Positions 14,937 to 22,742 of a stretch of DNA of 36,697 bases are shown piece by piece. Source of the DNA: URNF01 sp045638005 (lineage in GTDB: Bacteria; Bacillota; Clostridia; Oscillospirales; Acutalibacteraceae); the NCBI GenBank assembly GCA_045638005.1, contig JAZUAN010000033.1:1-36697 (forward strand). Direction: 5' to 3'. The notes below the pieces were generated by a model that did no database searches, was not told the DNA's origin, and saw only the letters and a program-made list of their open reading frames with translations. Positions within the stretch are counted from its first letter, which is position 1. Each line of letters opens with the position of its first letter. The translations under genes were made by a program, and so were the position numbers.

Positions 14937-15929
14937 ATGAACAAAGAATATTTTACACAAGCACCTGAAATCCTGAAAGGGTTTCTTGGGTACATGGAGA
15001 CTATTAAAGGACGTTCCGCCAATACTGTTAATGAATACTTTATTGATCTGCGCACCTTTTTCAGATTTTTAAAGCAACAACGCGGTCTGGTTGCACACAC
15101 TGTACCGGAAGCGGAAATCTCCATTGCGGATGTGGATATTGAATTATTGAAAACAGTTACCTTAAATGATATTTATGAGTTCATGAATTATACACGTTCA
15201 GAACGCAGCAATTCTAATACAACCCGCGCGCGCAAGTCCTCTTCCCTACGCCGCTTTTTTGATTACCTCACAGAAAATGTACATTTACTGGAAAGCAATC
15301 CCACACGGAATTTAAGCACCCCAAAAGTACCGAAATCCCTACCGAAGTATCTATCCCTGGAGCAGTCATTGGAATTATTGAAAGCTGCCAACGGTGAGCA
15401 CGCACAACGAGATTATTGCATGATTGCCTTATTACTTAACTGCGGCTTACGTCGTGCAGAACTGGCAGGCATAAATTTAAGAGATGTTCATGATGATCAC
15501 ACTCTGCGTATCCGTGGAAAAGGCAGCAAAGAACGCATCATTTACCTAAACGAAGCATGTCAAAATGCTATTAAAGAATATTTAAAAGTGCGTCCGATGG
15601 ACGGAGTTGTTGACCGTGATGCGTTATTTTTGAGTCGCAACAAAAGGCGTATCTCTTTACAAGGCGTACATTATGTAATTAAAGGATACTTAAAACAAAT
15701 TGGATTGGAGGATCTCTCCACACACAAGCTGCGCCATACTGCCGCAACGCTGATGTACCAACAAGGCGGTGTTGATATCCGCGTGCTCAAAGATATTCTG
15801 GGACACGAAAATCTGGGTACTACTGAAATCTATACCCATGTATCCAACCAGCAAATACGCGCCGCATCAGAGTCCAATCCTTTATCAAATGTAAAATTTA
15901 AAAAGTCAAAAAAAGAAACCGAGGAATAA
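14937..15929 (+). CDS. Tyrosine recombinase, XerC/XerD-like
   Basis: This 330-residue site-specific recombinase has the N-terminal SAM-like core-binding domain at about 8-120 (FLGYMETIKGRSANTVNEYFIDL) and the catalytic domain from about 138. Catalytic residues are visible: Arg172 (NCGLRRAEL), the beta-hairpin Lys in GKGSKER (194-200), His263 and Arg266 (HKLRH), His290 (LGHENL) and nucleophile Tyr299 (TEIYTHV). The ATG at 14937 has AGGAGG nine bases upstream; an earlier in-frame start at 14901 would overlap the palindrome and lacks an SD. Length and motifs fit a housekeeping Xer protein resolving chromosome dimers, and no integrase neighbours, att repeats or phage genes are nearby. Its stop lies inside a convergent terminator shared with the PBP gene. 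An unusually long gene-free region precedes it. Confidence 0.88.
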   Translation: MNKEYFTQAPEILKGFLGYMETIKGRSANTVNEYFIDLRTFFRFLKQQRGLVAHTVPEAEISIADVDIELLKTVTLNDIYEFMNYTRSERSNSNTTRARKSSSLRRFFDYLTENVHLLESNPTRNLSTPKVPKSLPKYLSLEQSLELLKAANGEHAQRDYCMIALLLNCGLRRAELAGINLRDVHDDHTLRIRGKGSKERIIYLNEACQNAIKEYLKVRPMDGVVDRDALFLSRNKRRISLQGVHYVIKGYLKQIGLEDLSTHKLRHTAATLMYQQGGVDIRVLKDILGHENLGTTEIYTHVSNQQIRAASESNPLSNVKFKKSKKETEE

Positions 15930-15945
15930 TTTTATTCCTCGGTTT
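15916..15945. terminator. Bidirectional terminator embedded in the ends of two convergent genes
   Basis: AAACCGAGGAATAA (15916-15929), TT, TTATTCCTCGGTTT (15932-15945) is a perfect 14-bp palindrome with T-runs on both strands. The arms encode the last codons and stop of xer on one strand and of the PBP on the other, so both proteins end in Thr-Glu-Glu. Only two bases separate the stop codons. Confidence 0.9.
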
Positions 15946-17548
15946 TTAATTGATGCAATCCTTCTGCTATTTCTTTAAAGACCGGCGCGGTTTTTGCACT
16001 TGTATTATCTGCATTTTCCGCCAGTACCACAATGACATACTGCGGATCGTTCGCCGGGTAAAAACCCGCAAACCAACTTTGCACAACATCATGCAATTCG
16101 CCTTCTGCAGGTATCCACCCGGTTTCGGCGGTACCCGTTTTTGCACCCGCTGTACCGTATATAGGCGCACCGGCATATCCCGTGCCGTCCTCCGTCAAGA
16201 CTTTTTCCATCATTTTTCGCAGTGTTTTAGCTGTTTTTGGCGAGAAAATCTGCTGCTCGGCTCCAACAACGCTTTCTTCTGTAAGGGTTTCATTTGCATC
16301 TACATAGCCTTTGATAATGCGCGGTGCGACTATTTTACCATCATTAACCACCGTTGAAATAAGTTGTGCGATATGCAACGGTGTAGCCGTAAGTTCTCCT
16401 TGACCAAAAGAAAGATTAGCAAGTACCGCAGGCGACTGCAAAGCACTCTGTAATGGTAGCGTGGCGGGTTTGGTTTGTATACCCTCAAGCAATGTGATAG
16501 CTCTGTTAAAATGCAAGTGATCTGCCAGTTGCCATAGCGCCTCACCGCCTACCTCTCGTATCAGTTCTATAAAATAACAGTTACAGGATTTGGCAAAAGC
16601 GGTATCCATTAGAAGAGCACCATGCCCCAAGCGGTGATGACAACGGAAAACCGTATCAATCATGTCGATACTGCCGTTACAGGTATACGTTTGTAAGGTT
16701 GTATACCCATTTTCCAAAGCCGCGGCTGCAGAGACAATTTTAAAGATTGAACCGCAGTTATAACTGCAAAATACACGATTTAGCAGTGGTGAATCAGCAT
16801 CTTGTAAAACATCTACAACCTTATCCGGGTGAAAGGTCGGTAAACTGACCATTGCCAGGATATCTCCGGTTTTCGGTTGCATCACTACAACAGCGCCTTT
16901 TTGGATATATTTCGCAGCAATATCCTCTGCCATCTCCTGGATTTTTGCATCCAAGGTCAGGTACACACCACCTTTTGACGCGTCTGTTGTATCCAATATG
17001 GTAGGTGAAATTCCATTAAGCGGTTTTCCATGCGCATCCACAGCATACGTCACAGACGCCACACCGTTATAGGAAGATAATACGCTATTTAAAGCTGCTT
17101 CTAAACCCGTAAGGCCTTCCGTCTGATCCGCATCCATATATCCTAAGAGATGCGGTGCGAGCACGCGATCGCCGTAACGCTGCGGCACCTGAAACAGTGT
17201 TATTCCTTCTGCTGCCGCAAGCTTTTGTAATGATATAACCGCAGGGCGACCGTTTTGTAATGTCTCGCTCATAATTTTAAAATTTTCTTCTTCCATAACC
17301 GCCGATAATTCTGTCAAAACCTGTGCATTGGAAATAACAGATGCGCGGTATTGTGTAGCTGCATTTGTAAGCGGTGTACCGTTACGATCATAGATCGTTC
17401 CGCGTGTATTTGCAGCGGTAACGGTAACGCTTGCCTGTTTATCAGCTGCCGATGCGAGGTATTGATTGGAAAGTGTGTAAATACGGAATGCAAGTGCACA
17501 AAACACAGTGAAAACACATCCGTAAAACGCCCATACTCTTTTCTTCAT
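15932..17548 (-). CDS. Class B penicillin-binding protein (peptidoglycan transpeptidase)
   Basis: This 538-residue membrane-anchored DD-transpeptidase has an N-terminal helix (VWAFYGCVFTVFCALAFRIYTL, about 5-26). A dimerisation domain begins at RGTIYDRNGTPL (49-60). The transpeptidase domain carries Ser267-Ile-Phe-Lys270 (catalytic SxxK), Ser321-Cys-Asn323 (SxN) and Lys470-Thr-Gly-Thr473 (KTGT). At 538 residues it is short for PBP2/SpoVD and has no PASTA repeat. Placement beside mltG and a U32 gene recalls B. subtilis yrrR (pbpI). The GGTGAGG SD is seven bases before the ATG but lies in the 3' arm of a hairpin (17552-17598), so translation may be limited unless the hairpin opens. It could be an elongation or sporulation enzyme; the sequence does not settle this. 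Confidence 0.92.
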   Translation of the reverse strand: MKKRVWAFYGCVFTVFCALAFRIYTLSNQYLASAADKQASVTVTAANTRGTIYDRNGTPLTNAATQYRASVISNAQVLTELSAVMEEENFKIMSETLQNGRPAVISLQKLAAAEGITLFQVPQRYGDRVLAPHLLGYMDADQTEGLTGLEAALNSVLSSYNGVASVTYAVDAHGKPLNGISPTILDTTDASKGGVYLTLDAKIQEMAEDIAAKYIQKGAVVVMQPKTGDILAMVSLPTFHPDKVVDVLQDADSPLLNRVFCSYNCGSIFKIVSAAAALENGYTTLQTYTCNGSIDMIDTVFRCHHRLGHGALLMDTAFAKSCNCYFIELIREVGGEALWQLADHLHFNRAITLLEGIQTKPATLPLQSALQSPAVLANLSFGQGELTATPLHIAQLISTVVNDGKIVAPRIIKGYVDANETLTEESVVGAEQQIFSPKTAKTLRKMMEKVLTEDGTGYAGAPIYGTAGAKTGTAETGWIPAEGELHDVVQSWFAGFYPANDPQYVIVVLAENADNTSAKTAPVFKEIAEGLHQLKTEE

Positions 17549-17551
17549 AAA

Positions 17552-17598
17552 AAATCCTCACCTTCATACCGGAAGTTTGCCCATGAAAGTGAGGATTT
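17552..17598 (-). promoter_or_regulatory. Intergenic hairpin that terminates the upstream operon and masks the PBP SD
   Basis: In the minus-strand RNA AAATCCTCAC-U-UUCAU (17598-17583) pairs with AUGAA-G-GUGAGGAUUU (17567-17552) through 16 pairs, including one U-G wobble, around a 15-nt loop, followed by more U residues. The wobble would be a C-A mismatch in plus-strand RNA, so the structure fits the minus strand better. The 3' arm contains GGUGAGG, the SD of the PBP gene. It lies between the U32 stop (17604) and the PBP start (17548). Confidence 0.75.
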
Positions 17599-17603
17599 AA
17601 ACG

Positions 17604-18827
17604 TTATTCTTGTTTTACTCGCAGCAAACTCCCTATCGCCAAAGGACGATCAAAAGGAATTTGCAACTTCATAGCCGCATGCGGGGCTACCGAAATGGAA
17701 TTGCCTTCCCCATCATACATAACATTGACAGGCGATAAAAACGGTTTTTTACCAGGTTCCAGTATATCCAATGTATCCCCTACATAAAAGCGATTACGCT
17801 GTTCAACAAGCAGGTTGCCGTCTTTATACCCTTCCACAACACCGACCACGACATAATCGCGGATATAACCACCGACCGCAGTATCTTGATGCGGCATGCC
17901 AAAATAAAAACCGGTACCATAAGGGCGATGGCTGACCTTGAGCAGTTCCTCTTTGATCCACTCTTCAGGTACATAGTCCTTCGAATAACCGGAAGCAATA
18001 TACCCATCTACTGCAGCACGATAAGCCGCCGTGGTAATTGCTGTATAATAAGCAGCCTTTGCGCGCCCTTCTATCTTGAATGAGGATATACCGGCATGTG
18101 ATAAAGCGGCAACATAATCGATCATGTTCATGTCATGCGCATTGAAAAGATAGGTGCCGTCCTCATCTTCTAAAACAGTCATCGGCTTATCGGGTCGGTT
18201 TGGTTCCACGATGTTATATTGCCAGCGGCAAGGCTGAGTACATTCACCGTGATTAGCATCTCTACCGGTCATGTAATTGGATATCACACATCTGCCGGAT
18301 ACAGACATACACATAGCGCCGTGCACAAAAGCTTCCAATTCAAGCTCATCCGGTGTTTTTTCTCTGATGACAGCGATTTCAGACAAACTGAGTTCGCGTG
18401 CGAGCACCACACGCTTAGCACCCATTTCATACAAGGCACGAGCAGTTTGATAGTTCACAACTCCGAGCTGCGTGGAAATATGCAGTGGAATGTCAGGCGC
18501 GTATTGTTTAGCAAGTGAAATAACACCTAAATCTGCCACTATCAAAGCATCCGGATGTAACGTGTTTAGAAATTGCAGATATGCAGGAAGTGCATCAATA
18601 TCTGCATTACGCGGCAAAATATTACAAGTAACATATACACGGCGACCTGCAGCATGTACGATCTCGACGGCCTGCTGCATAGCTTTTTCATCAAAATTCA
18701 AAGGTGCGGCACGCATGCCAAACTGTTTACCTGCGAGATACACGGCATCAGCACCGTATAATAAAGCTGCTTGCAAACGCTCCATGTCACCTGCCGGCGA
18801 TAAAACCTCCGGTCGCAAAATCTGCAT
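17604..18827 (-). CDS. U32 family protein, TrhP/YrrO-like tRNA 5-hydroxyuridine synthesis
   Basis: This 407-residue protein has the U32 signature EAFVHGAMCMSVSGRC (about 165-180) followed by ECTQPCRW, giving the Cys set thought to hold an iron-sulfur cluster. The N-terminus PEVLSPAGDMERLQAALLYGADAVYLAG is the conserved TIM-barrel opening. U32 proteins were named as peptidases, but TrhP/YrrO members act in prephenate-dependent hydroxylation of uridine 34 in tRNA, and the closely related RlhA acts on 23S rRNA. Clostridial and Bacillus members beside mltG are usually YrrO-like, which I infer here. In B. subtilis YrrN and YrrO form a pair; only one is present here. It follows mltG after 15 nt with an AAGGAG SD. 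Confidence 0.88.
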   Translation of the reverse strand: MQILRPEVLSPAGDMERLQAALLYGADAVYLAGKQFGMRAAPLNFDEKAMQQAVEIVHAAGRRVYVTCNILPRNADIDALPAYLQFLNTLHPDALIVADLGVISLAKQYAPDIPLHISTQLGVVNYQTARALYEMGAKRVVLARELSLSEIAVIREKTPDELELEAFVHGAMCMSVSGRCVISNYMTGRDANHGECTQPCRWQYNIVEPNRPDKPMTVLEDEDGTYLFNAHDMNMIDYVAALSHAGISSFKIEGRAKAAYYTAITTAAYRAAVDGYIASGYSKDYVPEEWIKEELLKVSHRPYGTGFYFGMPHQDTAVGGYIRDYVVVGVVEGYKDGNLLVEQRNRFYVGDTLDILEPGKKPFLSPVNVMYDGEGNSISVAPHAAMKLQIPFDRPLAIGSLLRVKQE

Positions 18828-18842
18828 GTAAAATCTCCTTGA

Positions 18843-20084
18843 TCAGCCGTACATGCCGATGCCGTATTTGCGGCAGATCGCTTCATGTGCAGCAAAAGTT
18901 TTGGAATAATACGTATTGCCTTTTTTATCATTTGCAAAATAATAACATTCTGCAATATAGCTGTCCTCGGACGGATATACAGCGGCTTGTAAAGCAGCAA
19001 GTCCCGGATTGCAAATAGCGCCCGCTGTCAAACCGGAGCGGCTATACGTGTCATACGCTTCGTTGATAATCTCAGCACCTTGGATATTGGGCATAAGATC
19101 CTTGACATATAAAGCGGTAGAATCGCATTCCAAGCGCGTATAATCGCTATCAAGACGATTGTATAACACCTTCGTAACCTTGGGCATATCCGCATCGGTT
19201 GCAGATTCCTTTTGTGCAATAGATGCCATGATCACCACTTCATCTAAAGTGAGCCCCCTGGCTTGCATGGCAGATCGCATTGCCGTTGTAAACTTCTCAT
19301 CAAAATTGGCTAAAAGCTTTTCTACAACACTTTTCCCGCTGCTTTCAGTATAAAATTCATACGTATCCGGGAATAAATAACCTTCCAAACGGTAAATACG
19401 TCCTTCATGTACACCGCCATCACTCGACTGCGGGATACTGTCAAAAAAGTCAAAGTCAAACACTTCATTATTTAGCGCGTTGTAAAAATCCGCCGTGGTA
19501 CAAACATTGTTTTCTTCAAGACGTTTTGCGATCTGATCAACAGTAAAGCCTTCAGGAATAGTAACTCTGACCGTCTCACGGGGATTGCCTTCAATCATAA
19601 CAGCTGCCAGATTGGCATATCCCATATCTGCAGACAAGCTGTATGTACCCGCTTGATAAGTCCCGGCGCGCTTGGTTAAATATGTGTATGCAAGAAAAAT
19701 CAGCGGATGATCTATCAGGTCATTTTGTTCTAAAACATCTGCAATTTCCTCGTTGGAGGTGCCGGCTGAGATAACCACATCCACCTTAGCTTCGGATTTA
19801 TTCAGACCGCTGAAATCCATAGCAGTGATTATGATAAGATATGAAAGTCCCGCACAAACAGCAAGTATCAAAATAAAGGAAATCAAGCTGCGCAGACATC
19901 CGCTGCTCTTTCTTTCTTTCTCCAATTTTGCGTGTCGCGCCTTGGTGTTAGATATTTCCTCTGTATCCTGATCTTCTTCATTTTCAATTTCAGGTATTGT
20001 TTCTTCTTCGATAGGTTCAAGGCCTGCCTTCTCCCACTTTTCGGCCTCTGCCTTCTTTAATAATTCTTGAAAATTACCTGCCAT
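18843..20084 (-). CDS. mltG: Endolytic transglycosylase MltG
   Basis: This is a 413-residue membrane-bound lytic transglycosylase that cuts nascent glycan strands and sets their length. An acidic cytosolic N-terminus (1-60) is followed by one membrane helix (LRSLISFILILAVCAGLSYLI, about 64-84), a LysM-like YceG segment (SAGTSNEEIADVLEQNDLI) and the catalytic region with LEGYLFPDTYEF (233-244) and Glu293 in MASIAQKES, matching the E. coli catalytic Glu. The start is the ATG at 20084 with an AGAGGTGAT SD; an upstream in-frame ATG at 20174 would lie inside the previous gene. It overlaps the folate ligase gene by 11 bases and precedes the U32 gene, the order found in many Firmicutes (yrrL-yrrO). 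Confidence 0.93.
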   Translation of the reverse strand: MAGNFQELLKKAEAEKWEKAGLEPIEEETIPEIENEEDQDTEEISNTKARHAKLEKERKSSGCLRSLISFILILAVCAGLSYLIIITAMDFSGLNKSEAKVDVVISAGTSNEEIADVLEQNDLIDHPLIFLAYTYLTKRAGTYQAGTYSLSADMGYANLAAVMIEGNPRETVRVTIPEGFTVDQIAKRLEENNVCTTADFYNALNNEVFDFDFFDSIPQSSDGGVHEGRIYRLEGYLFPDTYEFYTESSGKSVVEKLLANFDEKFTTAMRSAMQARGLTLDEVVIMASIAQKESATDADMPKVTKVLYNRLDSDYTRLECDSTALYVKDLMPNIQGAEIINEAYDTYSRSGLTAGAICNPGLAALQAAVYPSEDSYIAECYYFANDKKGNTYYSKTFAAHEAICRKYGIGMYG

Positions 20085-20694
20085 GCATATCACCTCTTTG
20101 CGGGGTTGTAACGGAAATTCTGCGAAGGAACCGATCGGTAACCAACAACTCCACCGCTCTGTCATATCTGCCATGCGGTAAAGTGGGGCGAATACACTCG
20201 CTATAACAAATACCGATCATATTACCTTCAAAGCGGGACAAAAAGCGGTCATAATACCCTTTTCCGTACCCTAAACGAAATCCGCTCCAGTCATACGAAA
20301 ACGCCGGTACAAGGCAAATTCCGCGCGAAAAATCCGTGAATAACTTTTGCGGATCAGGCTTGGGTTCCAGAACACCAAAAGCGCCCGGTTCCAGATCATC
20401 CAAGCTGTCGATGAAATAAAATTCCATCGCACGGGTTCCGGGGACACAACGAGGTACGGCAACCTTTTTCCCATCTTTCAGAGCACGGGTGATGATATGC
20501 CGTGTATCCACCTCAATATCCGTAGACACATATGTCAGCAGTACGGAATTTTGACGGTATTGCCACAGACGAAATATTCTGTCTGCGATTTTTCGATCTT
20601 TTTCCGCCTTGATGTCCGGCGGTAAATCGCGACGCATCTGCTTATATTTATCGCGCAGCTGCGCTTTGATCGGTCTGATATCTCTTACTTGCAT
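20074..20694 (-). CDS. 5-formyltetrahydrofolate cyclo-ligase
   Basis: This 206-residue cytosolic enzyme uses ATP to convert 5-formyl-THF to 5,10-methenyl-THF, rescuing the stored folate. The family hallmarks are the N-terminal LRDKYKQMRRDLP, the YVSTDIEVDTRHII strand-helix, CLVPAFSYDWSGFRLGYGKGYYDRFL (ATP-binding GFRLGYGKGYYD) near 127-152 and a PHGRYDR segment close to the end. Length is normal. It overlaps the DJ-1 family gene upstream by 10 bases and mltG downstream by 11, forming a tightly coupled chain. Its presence downstream of thyX and tmk fits a folate/dTMP grouping, although ThyX yields THF rather than DHF. Confidence 0.93.
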   Translation of the reverse strand: MQVRDIRPIKAQLRDKYKQMRRDLPPDIKAEKDRKIADRIFRLWQYRQNSVLLTYVSTDIEVDTRHIITRALKDGKKVAVPRCVPGTRAMEFYFIDSLDDLEPGAFGVLEPKPDPQKLFTDFSRGICLVPAFSYDWSGFRLGYGKGYYDRFLSRFEGNMIGICYSECIRPTLPHGRYDRAVELLVTDRFLRRISVTTPQRGDMHGR

Positions 20695-21224
20695 TGCATT
20701 GCTTCTTTCACTGTATTTGCGGTTTTATCGGATACTAACGCTCTTACGATTTCTAAGCCGAAATCTATTGCCACACCGGCACCCTTGCCGGTAATAATAT
20801 TCCCATCACGAACAACGGCACTGTCGGAAACGATCGCATCTGTCAGTTCTTTTTCGAAACCGGGATACGCGATTGCTTGTTTCCCTTTCAGCAAACCTTT
20901 ATGCCCTAAGATAGAAGGTGCTGCGCAAATTGCTGCTATCACAAGGTTGTTTTTTACAGCATGTTCCAAGGCTTCCTGCACGATTTTCGAGGCCTCCAAA
21001 TTCAAAGTACCTGGCATGCCACCGGGTAAAACAACCGCCGACATTTCGGCAAACTGAACATCATTCTCCTCGACATCCGCAGCAACTGTAATATGATGCG
21101 CACCGGTAATCTGTTTGCCGCCGATACCGACGGTAGTGACGGACAGCTCCGCACGACGCAGCACATCAATGGTAGCCAGTGCTTCGATCTCCTCAAAGCC
21201 GTTTGCTAAAAAAACATATATCAT
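20685..21224 (-). CDS. DJ-1/PfpI family protein
   Basis: This 179-residue protein has the flavodoxin-like DJ-1 fold. The start MIYVFLANGFEEIEALATIDVLRR carries the conserved Glu in the FEEIEA block, and the reactive Cys100 lies in the nucleophile elbow AAICAAPSIL. VVLPGGMPG (64-72) is also diagnostic. The ATG at 21224 has an AAGGGGAAC SD; upstream in-frame codons run through the preceding gene and are not credible. Close bacterial relatives are annotated as 4-methyl-5-thiazole monophosphate biosynthesis protein, glyoxalase-like or deglycase proteins, with disputed activity. A stress or metabolite-repair role is inferred. It is embedded in the thyX-to-U32 operon. Confidence 0.88.
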   Translation of the reverse strand: MIYVFLANGFEEIEALATIDVLRRAELSVTTVGIGGKQITGAHHITVAADVEENDVQFAEMSAVVLPGGMPGTLNLEASKIVQEALEHAVKNNLVIAAICAAPSILGHKGLLKGKQAIAYPGFEKELTDAIVSDSAVVRDGNIITGKGAGVAIDFGLEIVRALVSDKTANTVKEAMQCK

Positions 21225-21240
21225 TGACGATGTTCCCCTT

Positions 21241-22071
21241 TCAGATATCAAACATGGTACCGAAAAACTGCAGTTGTCCATCTCTTTGCAACAAAACCTT
21301 TGCATCATCGGATAGCGTGAGCAGCATACCGTTAGCAGCATTTGTGCCCGGTACGGTTGCAACAATTTTTTTAGATGCATACTCCGTTTGTAAAGCACAC
21401 ACCAAATCAGCCGTCGTCTTTTCATCGCAAAGTATTTCCGGCAAAAAAACCGTAGTATCGTTTTCAAAAAACAGCGCTGCACCGCCCTCAAACTTTAAAA
21501 CAGAAAAATGCTGCAAAAGCGTCTGTAAAAGTGGTGCGGGAAAATCCGCGTATGCAACCGTAGAACTGCTTAAATATCTTTTTCGGACAGCACAATACAG
21601 TTCAGCGCAAAAAGGCGAAATCGAAAAGGACAGTGGTGTGCATTCAACGGACTCTTGTTGGGGTATTATAGTATCGTGATATAAAAAATCACAATAACCC
21701 AGTTTTTCATAAAAAGAATGCAGCGCAGCATCAGCAGGGTGCAGATAGAAAACGTCAGCTTTCACCAATTCACAAGCGCCATTTAAAACTTGTGCCGCAT
21801 ATCCTCTCCCACGGTAAGCGGGCAATGTTCCCACACCGTACACATACTGCGCTCGCCATTTTCTCCCTTCAATAGAAAGTTCGGCAGGTAAAAAATACGC
21901 AGCGGATACCAGCTTGCCCTCCACAAAAGCGGCAACGCACTGTACATGCAGTGCGGCTTTTTTCAAAAACAACGGTGCAAATGCAGCATCGTCCGGAAAA
22001 CACTGCTGCCAAACTTCCAACAAGCCGTCGTATTCTTCTGTTAAGTCAACTAACTTTACAGATGTATTCAT
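21241..22071 (-). CDS. GNAT family N-acetyltransferase with C-terminal extension
   Basis: This is a 276-residue protein. The N-terminal ~140 residues form a GNAT fold, with the acetyl-CoA loop in YVYGVGTLPAYRGRGYAAQVL (about 77-97, R-G-R-G-Y-A) and motif B in DAALHSFYEKLGYCDF (about 114-129). The remaining ~135 residues have no recognised catalytic motif and resemble the trailing domain of two-domain GNAT proteins such as the Eis-like group. It begins four bases after the tmk stop and is followed by the DJ-1 gene after 16 nt. The substrate is unknown. Confidence 0.82.
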   Translation of the reverse strand: MNTSVKLVDLTEEYDGLLEVWQQCFPDDAAFAPLFLKKAALHVQCVAAFVEGKLVSAAYFLPAELSIEGRKWRAQYVYGVGTLPAYRGRGYAAQVLNGACELVKADVFYLHPADAALHSFYEKLGYCDFLYHDTIIPQQESVECTPLSFSISPFCAELYCAVRKRYLSSSTVAYADFPAPLLQTLLQHFSVLKFEGGAALFFENDTTVFLPEILCDEKTTADLVCALQTEYASKKIVATVPGTNAANGMLLTLSDDAKVLLQRDGQLQFFGTMFDI

Positions 22072-22075
22072 GTAA

Positions 22076-22741
22076 TTATCCCACAGTTTCGCTATAAATC
22101 TTTATGAGTTCGCGGGTGATGACCTCAGGCGGCAAGGGTGCATCCCCTTCTCCACAGGAAATTACCTTCCAGCCGCATTTTTTTGCTGCATACAATGCGC
22201 TTTCGCGACACTGTTGCAGATATTTAAGATCACGTTCATGGATATCTTTCTTACTTTCATCACCGTGATATCTGCCGGACATTAAACGCTGTGCGATATG
22301 CAAAGGCATGTCCAAAAAAATCACCTGATCGGGTTTTGGTAATCCGAGCAGCGTATATTCATAGTATTCCAGCCACTCAAGATAGCTATCCCATTCATTT
22401 TTCGGCAATTTTGCCATCTGATGGATAGCGTTGGAAGTGGCATAACGCGCCGCTATGATAGGTGTCCCCTTTTCATAGTCCTGCTGCCAAAACTTTTTGT
22501 AGCTGGCGTATCGATCCACTGCATAGAAAGAAGAGGCAGCGTATGCATTAACGCTATCCGCTTCATTACCGAATTCACCTGCGAGGTACATTTTTACCAG
22601 TGCAGAAGATGGCTCGTCATAGTCGGGAAAGGAAATCTGCCGATATGCGATGCCGATATTTTTCAGATGTGCTTGCAAAAGGCTTAACTGGGTAGACTTT
22701 CCACTACCGTCAAGACCGTCGATCACAATCAATTTTCCCAT
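22076..22741 (-). CDS. tmk: Thymidylate (dTMP) kinase
   Basis: This 221-residue P-loop kinase phosphorylates dTMP to dTDP. The P-loop GLDGSGKST is at 9-17, the FPDYDEPSSALVKMYLAGEFG segment at 39-59 is the dTMP-binding region, and RYHGDESKKDIHERD near 177-191 forms the lid. Instead of the usual D-R-Y/F-x-x-S motif it reads ARYATSNAIHQ (about 98-108), a variant form of the substrate-binding block. The gene begins one base after thyX, so both steps after dUMP are made from one mRNA. Assignment is strong from the P-loop and the partnership with thyX. A generic deoxynucleoside monophosphate kinase is the alternative. Confidence 0.9.
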   Translation of the reverse strand: MGKLIVIDGLDGSGKSTQLSLLQAHLKNIGIAYRQISFPDYDEPSSALVKMYLAGEFGNEADSVNAYAASSFYAVDRYASYKKFWQQDYEKGTPIIAARYATSNAIHQMAKLPKNEWDSYLEWLEYYEYTLLGLPKPDQVIFLDMPLHIAQRLMSGRYHGDESKKDIHERDLKYLQQCRESALYAAKKCGWKVISCGEGDAPLPPEVITRELIKIYSETVG

Positions 22742-22742
22742 A

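Noticed and set aside
14780..14968. A 62-codon plus-strand frame ahead of the xer gene
   Set aside because: It runs through the palindrome and the xer SD, has no SD of its own and an unlikely composition.
14937..15929. The tyrosine recombinase as an integrase marking a mobile element
   Set aside because: No phage, conjugation or att-like flanking repeats are seen, and length and motifs fit housekeeping Xer proteins.
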